Source: Zeus faber
Taxonomy: Eukaryota; Chordata; Actinopteri; Zeiformes; Zeidae
Direction of reading: 5' to 3'
Length of the DNA stretch: 64,000 nucleotides
Assembly: GCA_960531495.1 (NCBI GenBank)
Contig: OY482866.1
Location: 7,893,707-7,957,706, forward strand
Position numbers and translations under genes: made by a program. The notes beneath the pieces are model-generated. The model was not told the DNA's origin and made no database searches. It worked only from the letters and a program-made list of their open reading frames with translations. This document shows positions 24,966 to 38,744 of this stretch, one piece after another (the first letter of the stretch is position 1; each line of letters begins with the position of its first letter).

Positions 24966-27900
24966 TGGTTCATTCTTACATTGAACTGGTGTTTAAAGGA
25001 ATGAGAACAGGAGAGGACAGGGGTTAGCAGACAGACAGGTATGAAGAAAAGGCAATGATATTCTTCAAGACCTTTTAAAGACAGATAATAAAAACAACAA
25101 CAGAATGAGAATACAAAGAGAAAATGTTTCAATTGCAATAAACCTGAAGATGATATAAAGTATAGCAAGGGATTACCGTGAAGATAGAAAAATAGGGAAT
25201 GTTCAATAAAAATAATAAGAAACAAAATTTTCTATCACAATAACCTTCTGATAGACAATAAGTGTAAACCTGGAATTAATATATATTAAAAAAAGAAGAA
25301 GCTAAAACAGGCCAGAAAGCAAGAAGAAGGAATTCAAGACATGCTAAAGACATATTTGAATTCAATTGGAGACCAGATTTTGGACAAATCGTCTTTCTCT
25401 TATTCAACACAGTCCTGCAGATAAGTACAGCAACACTTTAAGTACAGCAGGTATATAGTTTTATAGGGTGTGTTATGAATGAGTTGATCCTATGAACTGT
25501 TTTTCCACAGAACTTGAGACAGGTGAGTACAAGGAGGTTTCTTGGAAGTATGAGGTCAGATATCAGATTCAGCGGCAGACTATAGAAATATTGACACAGA
25601 ACTTTTAATTTGTCAAATACTCAGCATGTTATCAATACTAACAGGGTGTTAACAGGGTCGTACGAAACAAGGGTGACGATATGTTGCTATGGTGATGTAC
25701 AAAGAATAAAATTTATAATGATAAATTGTTTGATGTCTGTTATTATATCTAAAAATTCATACAAGTAATAACATGGAGCTGCAACTCCACTGCAACCACG
25801 AGACCAACCGCACCACGCGAGACCACCACGTCCAAATCCTCCATCTGCTTCCTCGTTACAACAACCAAACAGCCTCCATGCAATTACTAAATAGAAAAAA
25901 CAACTTTCATATCAATCCACGCTTTTTTAATTAAACCATCAAGTGAGAGGTTCCAGAGAAAACGGCTTCTACCGGGTCCGGCGCCCCGGGTTCTGCACAG
26001 AAGACATGCGCAGTAGGCTAGGCTTGGGCAGATTTACAATGAAATCATCAATCGCGATTGACATTGATGACAGACCTGTTTTTATTTTTTTAATCCGCCA
26101 GGAAAAAACTGGAGCATTAAAACGGCGTAAATTCAGTTTACCGTGTTCTGAAACTGTAGTGGAGAGGGAGAGAGAGGGGACAGGGGGGATGGGGAGAGAG
26201 AGAGGGAGAGAGAGGGCGTGAGGAGGAGAGAAGGGGAGAGAGAGAGAGAGAGAGGACAAGGGGGAGGAGGGCGGAGAGAAGGAGAGAGAAAAAACAAGGG
26301 GGAGGGGGAAAGAGAGGGAGAGGGAGAGAGAGAGGGGACGAGAGAGAGTGGGAGAGGGAGGGAGGCGGAGAGAAGGGGAGAGAGGGGACGAGGGAGGGAG
26401 CAGGGACGAGAGAGAGGGAGGGAGGCGGAGAGAAGGAGAGAGAAAAGACAAAGGGTAGGGGGAGAGAGAGGGAGAGGGGGGGAGAGAGGGGACGAGGGAG
26501 AGGGAGGGAGGGGGCAGAAGCTCTCGCCCTCTCCGATCAGAGCTGTCAGTAACCACTTGCGATCGGATCTCACTTCCCTGCTCTATATGCAAATCTTGTG
26601 ATTGTAATATCTCCTACTATCTTTCGGTTACTCCCATAGAGAAAGATTTAGATTTATTTTATTTCCCTAGTTTATTACTTCTATGGAAAATGAAAAAGGT
26701 AAACCTAACTCAAAGAATTGAAGCAGAGTTTTTCTTATTTCTCCACCAGACACAAGCACCGTGCCTGTGCTTTTATTTTAGACCTATTAATTTTCTTTTG
26801 TTTCCTACATGTATGAAACTACTTTTTTTTTTTTTTACACTTTTTAGACGCCTCTCCCCCGATAAAATCGTCAGTTGGCAATCACTGCCTGGGGGCAAGC
26901 AATCGATTTTTGCACGATCGCCCAAACCTAGTAGAGTCTACAGATATTGTTCGTCAGCGATCTGAAAATGTTTGCGTTTGCGGTAACACCGGTGTTGTCA
27001 CGAGTTTAGTAACCGGTGGGAAATGTGAATGCACCGGGTCTAAGGCCTTTTAAGGACCTGCAAACGCCTTGGACAGAGAGAGAAAGAGGAGTACAAAAGT
27101 GGTTTATTACGGTTGAAAATGACGAGGAAACGAGAGGACCTGGGTCTGAAGGAGAAAAAAAAAAAAAAAAAAAAAAAAAGGAGAGGAGAGGGGATCAAAA
27201 GACACAGACACATCCATCACTTGACATAAAAGAGACAGGACAAAGGGAGGAGGACAGATGTGAAAAGCCATTCTTGTGCCAAGATCACAATGGAGGAGAC
27301 GAGTCTTACGATAACGACTCAATGACATCCCTGCCTGGGATGTCAACACACGGACAAAAAGACCAGACGCGCTTTGTGAGGGGACAGTGTGGCCAGAAAC
27401 GCAACCCGAGAGAGAGAGAGCGAGCGACGGGGAAAGAGAAGATGTAGGAGATGGTCTCACGTTCAGTTTCGGTGACGGAGGAGGAGGAGGTGATGGTGCT
27501 GAGGGAGGAGCTGCCTGGGTAGGGGGGGTAGGCCCCAGTCAGAGCCACAGAGTGACTGACCCACGCCGCCGGGTCTATGGGCCGGATGGGCTCGTCTAGA
27601 TGGATGGGGGTGGAGGTTGAAAGACAGGCAAGCGGCTCCATTATACTTATTATCACATTTATGGATACAGTAGCTATATGTATATACATAAGTATTGATG
27701 TATTGAATTTCTATAAGTATTACATAGGTACTGACTGCGAGGCAGGGTGAAGTAGCCCTGGGGAGACGGGTCCCAGCACTTAGCCACGGTGAGGATAATG
27801 GGCCTAAAAAGACAAACGGAGAAGGTGAAAACGTGGCACGGCCGGCCTGGACCGCAGCCGGTCCCCGTCGATGACAGACGCCATTCCCCTCACCCCGGTT

Positions 27901-30900
27901 TGTGTACGATTTCCCGCAGCACTCGAACGGCGTCGTCGTTGCTCATGTTCTCAAAGTTGATGTCGTTCACCTGAGAGAGAAGGGAGTGAAGGGAAAGGTC
28001 AGCCAGTCATGATGAGGTCGTTTGGCGCTGAGGATCAAAAACGGAAAAGGGCTTCTTTTGGTTCTTTTTAATATCTTGTTCGTTTGATAGTTTTCATCCG
28101 AGGACGCCGTTATTTTTTCCCAACTTGCTACTATTGGTTTTTTAATATTGTATTGGTATTTTTAAGATGTGCAAAATCTGATGGATTACCACTTTAAGGA
28201 ACATAACTATAACAATGCCCAACAGTGTAGTTGTAATACAGATGTAAACCATGATGCGGCTTTGGAGAATAATAAATCCATCCAGGAGAGCGGCAGCGCT
28301 GTCGACAGCACCGTCTGGTATTTCGGCGCTCCCCAGACCGCAGCGCGCGGCTCGTAACAGCGGCTGCAACGCGCAGCATTTCAAATTCAGTATTTGTTTC
28401 CCCTGAAGATTACTTCACATTCCAATGGAAGGAGAGCCATCGCGGGATACTCTGTTTCCATTGGATAAATTCCGCGTGCCCTTTTAAAGAACATAATTAC
28501 CAGTGTAAAACGGACTACTTAGAGCTCGGAGACAAGGTAAATGGACTGAGCCTGCCAGAAAGCTACTAAACACCCCAGCCACCGCTACATGTCGACAACA
28601 TTCCTGCGCCACTCCCACTTGCCAATAGAAGATTTCCAGGGGAAACACTGCAGCGTCTGCCGACACCACGATGGATGCAAAGCAAAATAAGACATTTAGA
28701 TGTTCTTCACACATCCCCCGAGGAGGAACATTAGCGCTTTATTGCCGCTGCTGGTTTTGGGGTTTAGAATGAAGTCACTTATTATGCGTGGCAGGGCTGA
28801 GCAGTATCAATAGAGTCATATACCACAAATACCTCAATAGCGATAACTTGACGATGTGTATGTGGATTATGAGCAAGCAGTCAGAGGCGTGGACTAGACC
28901 ACTCTATAAAACTCAGAAAGTCATTTAACTATGTTACAATAACCAAAATACCAGAAAATGTCTCCTGTCCCAATATCACATTGATTTATTGCATGAGGAT
29001 GCCCCTCCCACTCACCTGCAGCAGCATGTCCCCGGGTTCGATGCGACCGTCAGCGGCCACCGCTCCGCCCTTCATGATGGAGCCGATGTAGATGCCCCCG
29101 TCTCCCCTTTCGTTGCTCTGTCCTACAATGCTGATGCCCAGGAAGTTGTATTTCTCTGCGTTGGTGGGGGTCGGACAAGAGTGTTGAGACATACCGCCTG
29201 TGGCTGACTATCCGAATAACAACTCTCACCAAGTTGAACATCAGAGCTATGGAGTTAAAAGCCCATAATCACCTCTCGTGGTGGTCAATATGTTCAATAA
29301 CTTCAATCAAAGCTCAGAGTAATACTGACCCATGTTGAGCGTGACGGTAATGATGTTGAGGGACATCGTGGAGTCCGTCACACTGCTGAAGGAGGAAGCC
29401 TACATTTTGGGAGAAACCACATTACTACGATATCATATTTAGCGTATCAAAATACATCCACATAAAACTACAATCCTCTCTGAACGACTGGAAATATACT
29501 GTGCCATGAACATTTGAACAATTAAAAAACGTTCCGTCTTAATTTGTTGATTTAATGCTCCATCTAATAAAATAAAAAGCACTAAATAAATCAATGCCTG
29601 TACTTGCCCTCTCCAGACGCGGGGGGCGCTGTTTCCTGCGTCGGCGGTGGCGTTTGAGAAGCCTGGATGCCGTGCTCTGCTCCGTGGAGCTGCTGAACCT
29701 ACAAGGTTGAAGGTCAACCAAAGGTGAAAGGTCAGAATAGAAGCATGCCTACTTTAAACCTTTAATAGGCTTACTTTATTTTGCCCTATTCAATTTCTAC
29801 TTTAAAGCTACAAACCAGGAGATTATTTTGTTTTCGGAAAATCACATATTCAGTACTCTTTTTTTAAGTTGATTGATTAGTGCACCCTCTTTCTTATAAA
29901 ATCCAATATATGGTCTTCATGCTCTAGTCTACTCCAATGGTTCTTAACTGGTGGATTGTCGACCTGCGGGCCATTCTGAGTGGAAAGTGGGAATATATGT
30001 CCACTTCTTAAAATAAATAAATAAATAAATAAATAAAAATAGAAATCTGTATATTTGTTTAAGTATATCGGATTTCGTAAACCATGCTTTTATTTTGAAA
30101 TACTGTTTTCAACAGCTGCCAACAGTGGCCGTCGTGAACTCATATCACAAACATCCCAAAAAAATAACATCAATGTCGTTAGCAGGTCAAATTAAATCAG
30201 AGCTAATCTCATCAGATCATTTGCTTCCCTCTGGATTTCGACGTTAAAGCCAGCCACACAGTGTATGAAGGGTATTGCGGAACCCTGTACCATTCATGCT
30301 GTGCTTTATTTTTTAAGGAAATTCAATTTGGGGCACGACTTAATGACTAAAGGATGAATGTGGGTCCTGAGGCAAGGGCAGTGGCGAGCCACTCGTCTAC
30401 TCCGTTCCTTCCTCTCTGACCTGCTCATGGTGTCGTCGTCCTCCGAGTCACAGAAGCTGGTGGTGTCCAGCTCGCTGCTCATCACCGTGGTGGAGCTCTC
30501 GTAGCCTGCGAGGTGGCGCTCCAGCCGGCTCTGGCCGTTAATGCGCGGCCCTGGGCGGCGGCGGGGAGTCAATGAGAGAGAACATTCGCTGTGAGCATTC
30601 ATGTTTGATCATGTCGGGGCATATTCGCAAAACAACAAACATTCTGCTCTGTTGGTCGCGTGTCCTCATTCCACGATCGTATCAGCCGCTGTTCATTGTT
30701 CGGCGGCGTGGCAGCCTGCCAAATCTTGATGGCACACCATCCTCAATGAGGAATCGGAGAGGACCCCCACAAGGCGACCGCGCGGCGACGCTCACCGTGT
30801 GGCTCCAGGTTGTCTCGGTGGCGAGGCCGCTCTCTCCTGAATGAAACCACCGACTCCGTTTCGGTCTGGTCGTCCAGGGTCTCGACGCTACCTGCTGCAT

Positions 30901-33900
30901 TGGGACTGAGGGGCAAAGAGAGGAGGGGGTCAAACGGGAGGTCCACGGCATACACGATCACAGCCGATATAAGGGCCAAATCATTCCCATTTGTTTTTAC
31001 ATATAGTCGCAATTGATTTCATGTGACGAGTGTGAGAAAATGTTTCGCAGTATCAGCACAGGGGTTTCAACATCAGATTTAGTGCAATATTGCAAGCACT
31101 GTCAAACTCAAACATGTGGAAACGCGTGTTACGTTGGCCTATTGATATCGCTATCTGGATTTTCCATAGTCCTAATGTTGCTTAGCTGCTTGGTTAGCCT
31201 TGGAAGAACCTGTCATTCTACGGGAGCTTTTCCACCGCAGGAAGCATGTCGGGGACAAAGGCCTTTTTCCAGCGGAGGAACTCTGTTCCGAAAGTGGCTC
31301 CACGCAAACAGTTCCCGGTGCCCAATAAGTTGCTGCAAGCGAGGTGGTACTTTTCTGAGGGCTTTGGGGTAGAGTTCGTAGCGCTGAACAACGCTGATTG
31401 GACAAACGCAAGCTACACAAGAACACACGTTGATTTAATAGAGATGGTTTGGCACTCACTCTAATCGCTTCCCCTCTCTACTATTGTTTTAGGAAAGAAA
31501 AAAAAACAGTACCCGAAACAGAGCGGCTGATGAATCGATGACCGAGCCGTGGGCCAAAAATGACGTATCAAATCTAACAGTTCCTTAGTTCCTGTACCTT
31601 AGTAGAAAAGCGGCTTATCACCTCCAAGATCAGGTGACAAGAACATTTTGTCTTGCGTGTGATAAATAGCCTGGGCTTAATGGAGATCTCAATGCAAGAA
31701 CGTCAAAATGCAATTACTCCATTCGCACACAAAGGAACACAGTCTGAAATAAAACAGGAGAGCAAGCACGGGACACAATCTCACATTCCTTATAAAAATA
31801 GCCCCAACACACCTCCCTCTAAACGCCAGTCCAGGTTCTACTTATGTGATAACCATGTGTGAATGAAAGCGCGGGCCGAAATTATCAGAACAGTTGGGCA
31901 TTGGTACATAGTCACAACAGAGTCGGTGAGAAAGTAGTTCCCAAGGCCGATGACGTTAATGAGAGAGGGCGGCCCGGACTGAGATTAACTTCAAATGGGC
32001 TGTTGTATTCACTGTAATAGTCAGAAAAATGATACTCGGGGCCGTTTAGGCAATCCGAGATACAGTACCCACAGTATTATGACAAAGAGAGGGGCGTGGA
32101 GACGTGTTCTCATATGCGAAATTACGTTATGTGTACAGCTTTTGACTGAAAATGTATCTACGCCCGACTCATTCAAGGTGGAAATAAACATTGCTTTGGG
32201 TGTGAAGAGTGTGTGTGTGTGTGTGTGTGTGTCTCACTGGAAAGACGGAGGCCTGGAGTCGCCGATGCCCCCAGTCCTCTCCGTAGGCGGGGGAGGCAGT
32301 GGCGGAGGAGGGGGAGAGGGCTGGGCGATGACCTCCGGTGGGGGGACCACAGCAACCGGGGGCTCGGCTGCCGGAGCGTCCGAAGATACCAGCTGACCAG
32401 AAGAGAAAGAGAGAGAGAGAGAGAGAAGGTTAGCAGCTCAGGTAATGGACAGGAAGCCACAGAGGAGTGGAAATGAAAGAGGAAAAGAATATAGCAGAGG
32501 GGGCAAACAGAACAATGAGATATTGAGTTTGGACGATGCGAGTAGAGGGTGAGAAGTAGAAGGGGAGTCGGGAGCCAGCGGAGTAAGATGTCAATTACTT
32601 TGACATACAAACGTGGTATTCTTTTCAGGTAGACGTCTCAGGGGCATAGTGAAACGCTATCCCACACTTAACCCGTCTCTCCCTGTTATACAACCAAAGT
32701 GTGTGTGCACACAAACGTTCGGGCATTTGCAAAGCGCCTAGGGCTGTGAATTTTCTCTGCCGCCGTGAAAAGCAACGTATAACCGCACCCCATCATGCAC
32801 AGTGCTTGTTTCGTTACATAAAGAAACGGGAGTAAAATAAAATAACCTACCTCTAAAATAAAAACACTGTTTTTGCGCATCGATCCAGGTGACCCATCGC
32901 TGGTGCACAGTCGGTACCGTCAGAGAGGGAGCCGCGATTTAAATTAAAATAAATAAATTATATAGTTATGTTTATGATGAAAATTTATGACAATGATATA
33001 TTGAGGAGGACAACTCTCTGTTTTACCCAGGAAACAGGGTCTGGACACCACTCCCCCCCCCGTAATTTCCACCCCATATTTATTGTAGACTTAATATTAC
33101 ATTGAAGTAAATGTCTACCCCTGAAAAAAAAAAAAAGAAAAAAAAAAAGAAATAATAATAATGATCAAAATCTCTTCTGTCGTAACCCATCCGCAATTAT
33201 TCTGAACGTTTATTGCTGACTGCCACCCGCCCAAAGCACAGATCTACCCGCGGGACCTGCGGGTCACGAGTCAACCCGCGAACCACTAATGAGCACCGAG
33301 TTGTCCATCTTGGATACAGAGTACCGATACAAATACTGACATTTTCAGTTACAGTAAGAGTTCGGACAGATGTTTGTTGATCATTCTGGGTAGTTCAGTC
33401 ATTCGCTGCTTTGTTTAAATAAAACCAGATATATCCTCAAACTGTCCAAAAATAAAAACATCAAATGGGAACTGAACGCAATTAACTTACAGTGGGATCA
33501 GGTTTGGGTTGCCGAGCTATTTTACAAGTACACAAGTGCGGTTTCGGGCCAAGTACAAGCATTGTTCTCCGTGCAACACTCATTAGTAAATTGAGTAATT
33601 GGTACAATCGGGCCACACCCATCTGAGGCTTCCAAAAGTTCTACACATTTCACACTGTTCCAATAACAAGCAAGGCTTGGGCCATTGGACAAATATTTCG
33701 GCAACTGGCGAGTCCATGGGCGTTTTTTGGGGGGGGGGTGTCCCATGTCACCGCTTTAACCAAGTCCGGTGCTTTTCTCCACGTCAGGAAAAAAACCCCA
33801 AAAAGAAGAAACAAGTCACCGGAAACCCCGTTTCCAGGTAATTCTGAACCAGGTTGGGTTCAGGTATTGGAAGAACAAGGCGGCAGAGTGAAGAGCGCAC

Positions 33901-36900
33901 ACACACCAGTTATTGTGGGGTCAAGGGCCGGGCCCAGGGCGCCCACCTCCACCGCCGGGGGAGCGGAGACCAAGACAGCTCCTTCTCTCCGGGATAATTA
34001 CACGATTTGATCATTTTATTTTACTCCTCCACTCTTTATCCTTTGTTGTGAGATTTTAGAAAGCAGCCATCAAAAATCGAAAACAAAAAAACAAACGCCT
34101 AATTAAGCGATTGTTTGCGGCCGGTGAGACCCGGCACTCCGTCCTGGGTCGCGTTTACAATGAAGGCAAATTACTTAATTTACATCCTCCGGCTTGCCGG
34201 CTGCATCTGTCTTAAAACCAAATTCATCCCATAAAGACGATTCTGCATTCTTTTTCACAGCGTGCTCTTCAATGACTGCATTCGCTGAAAATCCTTTTTC
34301 CACCCAAGCGGCCCTGTACACACTGCACATGGCGCATCAGGGCCCGAGCACCCACGGGAAAAATGGAGAGGGAGAGTGGGAGAGGGGCGCATGGAGAAGC
34401 TCATCGGGGCACCATCAATCCGACCCCTCCTCCCCCAGCAAGTATATCGATAAGTGTATCGACGGTGGCGGGTAGTAAAATTTGGACATATTGCCCAACC
34501 CTGCTACAAGCAAGTACTGCAACACTCGGGCCATGTCCACACGTATATGAATATTTCTGAAAATGCATCCCCCCCCCTCCTGTCCACACCATTGTGCGAA
34601 AATCTGTACCATCCACAAGAAAACGCACAAACAATTTAAAACACGCCATAATGTCATAAAACGTGATGGGAAAGACCGCAGAAGAACATGAGGAGCATGT
34701 GTACAGTATTAAGCGACGGCATCATTAAACTCATACACAACACTGTTTGGACGGGATTCCTAACGTTGGAGAGACTTAAGCACTGACCACATGTAAACAA
34801 ACTGGTCGGTGGCCATCGCTCGCAGGCTCCTGACGCACGCGCAAACGCACAAGTTGAGGTTCTCCACACCAATACATGGAAAACAGGATTTTGAAAAATC
34901 CCCACCCTCTAAGGCGTTTTCCAAAAGCTTTGTTTCCAGTGACCCAAAACACAGTCTTGCGTGGACGGGAGGCCAAAACTCAGTACTAAACTCCCTACTG
35001 TGTTTTGAAAATCTATATCTGTGTACCTCCACACGCAGGGCATCAGAGCAAGTTCAACCCAGAGGAGTCAATAAATCTGCTCGAGTGAATGAACGGCGTC
35101 TTGCTGCCCCGCTAGCGGCCGTGAGACGACGGAACACCCCGTCCTGTGGGAGATCACCGTCCACCCGAGCTGGGGCTGCGGATCACATATCAGTCCTGGC
35201 GGTCTCCTCTCTTTGTCCCCCCACCCCCCTCTCCCTCCTTTAATCTTTTGCCTCATGCTTATGCACTTAACAGATGCCTCCGCCACGAACCTGTCTATCT
35301 GGGCCAAGTCCCGATGTTTTGTCTCTACGTTAATAGGAGTCGCGGGGGTGGAGTCGGGAGGGGACGTCGCGCGCACACAGTTGGGTGCACGGCCAGCCGG
35401 GTAAATTAGGCAGTGCGGGTTCACCGTGCTAGGCAGACCAACTCCGCCCCCTGCGCGCTGACCGTCCCATTAGCACCAGATGCTCCGCAGGCAGAATATC
35501 TCTGATGCGCATAGTTGGGGTATCGTGTAATTTCCCCGGGAACTTCTCACAGCAACGGAGCACCGAGTGCAGTTCTGAGTGTGAAATCTGCTTTGCTAAA
35601 CTCTTCTGGACGCCCGTCGTAAGTTATGAGCTTAGTGCAACCCAGAATCTGGCGACTTCATTTCCTGCTGCTCCCCGCCCACCCCCCTTACAGGAGATCA
35701 TATCTAAGACATTTTTAACCACACTGCACAAGTTAAATACTTAGGGATAGCTTTAAGCAATGGAAAGGGAAAAGTGCGGTTTGAAGCATAAAATATCATC
35801 AAAGCCACTACAACTAGGTTTGGGAATTTTCGGTGATATTGGCAGCCGCCGTAGATAAAACGGTTTCCCAGAATAAAGACTGCATAGTGTATGAAGTGCA
35901 TTACCTCCTGTTGCAAGGAGTTACCTCCTTTCTCTGGCCATGGGAGCGTTTGGATTGGAGAAAAAAAAACGAGAGATGAAGAAGTCGTTCTGAACAACAA
36001 AATGTCGCAAAACAAAGATATTGCAAAACAAAGATATTGCCTCCTTGCAGTGCATCTTTGCCATACGCGTCGTATCAGATTTGGCAGGAAATTAAAAGTT
36101 AGATATTTGAAACATTTGTGATCATTGTACTTCGGTCGCTTAAGTCGAAGAAAAAGTAGCAGGTTTTGGATTTTTCTTGGGGAGCTTGCAGGTATTGCCA
36201 TACCGTTGTGGTTTTAAAAGTCTGATTGTCTAGAAAGGCCACACAAGTGGCCTGGCTCGCCTAACATCTCCCGACAAGAAAGAATCAACGTTGTCGTTTT
36301 CACCGTCTCGGACCCCTTTATCATTTCTTACCCATGACACCACTCTGCCGTTGAAACACGGCAGTTTGGCACTCTCGTCGGAAATTTCTTCCTTCACCAC
36401 CCTGCAAAGTAGAAAAGAGGGAGAGGGGGAGAGAGAGAGAGACAGAAAGAGTTAAGAAAACAGGATATATTGCCGCCATGAATCAGCTCCACAGCAGATA
36501 TTAGGACACAGAATAAACAAACTTAAAAGCCGCTCCTCTACGGCTCTTTACAAATTGCTTATCCACACTTTTATTCATTAAAAAAATAATAATTTGAAGC
36601 GTTAAGTGTATTTCTTCTTGAGCCTGTTTTCCTGTGTGCCAGCATATGGCGAAACCAAACAGAAGCGAGTAAATAGGCTAAGAAACCCCCCTCGCCGACA
36701 ACCGCATGTCCTCGACAGCCGTAATTTTTCTCAAACAACCCCTTAAATCCATCAATCTCTCACATCCCCCTCCCCTCCCCATCTTCAGCGTTGTCAGAAA
36801 GACAAACAGCCAGCCCCGGCCGTGTAATTCCTCCTCGGCGGCCCGCCACCGTGTTATTACAGCAGTTTACTGGGACCGGGGCTGGGGCACAAGAGCTCCA

Positions 36901-38695
36901 CAGAGGGACACTTAACCGCTCCAACCCCTCGAGAGGCCTTTTCAGCCTCGCCTTCCAGCCCCTGCTTAAGCATTGTGAGCGCCGCCCGGGCTCCGCCGGG
37001 GTTTCTTAAGCAGCTGTCGGGAGCCGGCGTTGTGGGCGAGTGTTAGCATAGGGCCGGATTGTTGTGGGCACGGGGGAGGAATTGTCACGGAAAGCTTAGC
37101 TGTATATAGGCCTATATATTTAACTTGCTTTGGGCACCTTCCACCTTTCCTTGACAGCCACCTCAAGTTCTTGGTTGCCAAGACGTGTTTGATTTTCGTT
37201 ATTCTACGGTGTGCGTAGCTCAGGACATTTTAATCTCCACCCGCCCCCCCTCAATATACCTCTTCCTGTGCACTCTTGGAATGGCATCCAGAAAGCAGAC
37301 TGACGCAACACTCTACCCCCGAGAAAGTAATTGTCTTCATGCCTTGGCCCCCCGAACAAACGAATGACCTCAGTCCGAGCCATCTCACACACACACTAAG
37401 ATGCCTGAATTGCACACGCGCATGCACACACACACAAATATGCTGTGTCCCGCTGGCATTTGAGAAACCTGAAATTCTAACCCCCTCCCCCCTCAACCCC
37501 TCAACCCCTTTAACCCAGGTTCCGTTAATCTCCAGTCCAAACACGTGCGTGCGTGCACGCACGCACGCGCACACACCCCCCCACCCAGGGCAAATTCATT
37601 AACCGTTCCTCTACAATCCCCCGGTCCCAGTAAAGATGCACCACACCGCTCCATCTCTCCTTCACCATCCCTGCTGTTGACTCTGACCCAGACCCCCAGA
37701 AAATGGCCCCCGCCCGGCTCCCACCAAAACGATACGGAGGGTCTGAACTACTCTGCCCCATCATGCATCTCTTCCCCCGCCACACACAGATCTCTCCATT
37801 AGACAGCTGGCTTCGTATGGAGGTGGGGGGGGGGGGGGGGGGGTGAAAACACACACTCTGTTCCACACTTCTGCGCTGGGGAGGGAGGGAAATGCCCCGG
37901 CTTTGATTGGACAGCTGACAACTCGGAGCTATGTTTGAAATCCTGCATCTCAACTGGGTTGGAGGGATTCGGATGAGAGAGGAAGCGCCACACGGGTCGC
38001 TATACGATACGCTCCGAGCCGTGAAACTTTCCACCGCCGCTCCTCCGGAGAGCTGAGTGCTCCTTTGTAGATCGGCGCTCAAAGTGGAAATGCTTCCATT
38101 CGAGGGGAACGTTTACAAACGGGCAGTTGTTTAAAATAAAGAGACGCGCAGAAACCTCTTTAGTCCAGCGTTGCATTGTTGGATCGGTACGGTTGGTACT
38201 CGAGGGAGACGGACACGGAGTACTGAGAACTCAAACTTTGCAATACTGAGTACTTATACAAGACACTTTCTGTTCAAATAGTTGACTACTCAGGCAGGAC
38301 ATAGTTTAAAAAATAACGATACCAGTACCGATACCAATGCCAGTACCATAAAGTGATAACGATACAATAGAGTACTTCCCTCGATACCTTTTTTTTTTAC
38401 TATCACGACAATGTCTAATATCATGTCAATAGAAGCAACAAAACCCAAACACCGTTAATAAAATCACATTTAAATGTTTATTGATGGTTTTCTACTGAAT
38501 CGTTTGTCTGAGGGATGGATTGATAACTTTTTCCCCAAATACCAACAGCGGCATCGGGTCAGATATTGGGTCCGATCATAATGTGCCGTAGTCGCGACTC
38601 AATTCCCTTTCCACGTTCATTTGGGAACAAAGTGAATTTCGTGTTCTACCTGGTCGTGTTTAAACAAAACAGCAGGTAACTGAATTACAGAGGTT

Positions 38696-38744
<49 letters not shown>

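Noticed and set aside
25969..26601. 207-residue Ser/Pro/Leu ORF and opposing Arg/Glu ORF
   Set aside because: Both are translations of the purine-rich tract in DVL2 intron 11. Composition alone keeps them open.
31170..31470. ORFs on both strands at 31.2-31.5 kb
   Set aside because: They lie in DVL2 intron 3 in sequence that looks like a degraded nonautonomous transposon. The frames do not match any DVL2 exon or known protein.
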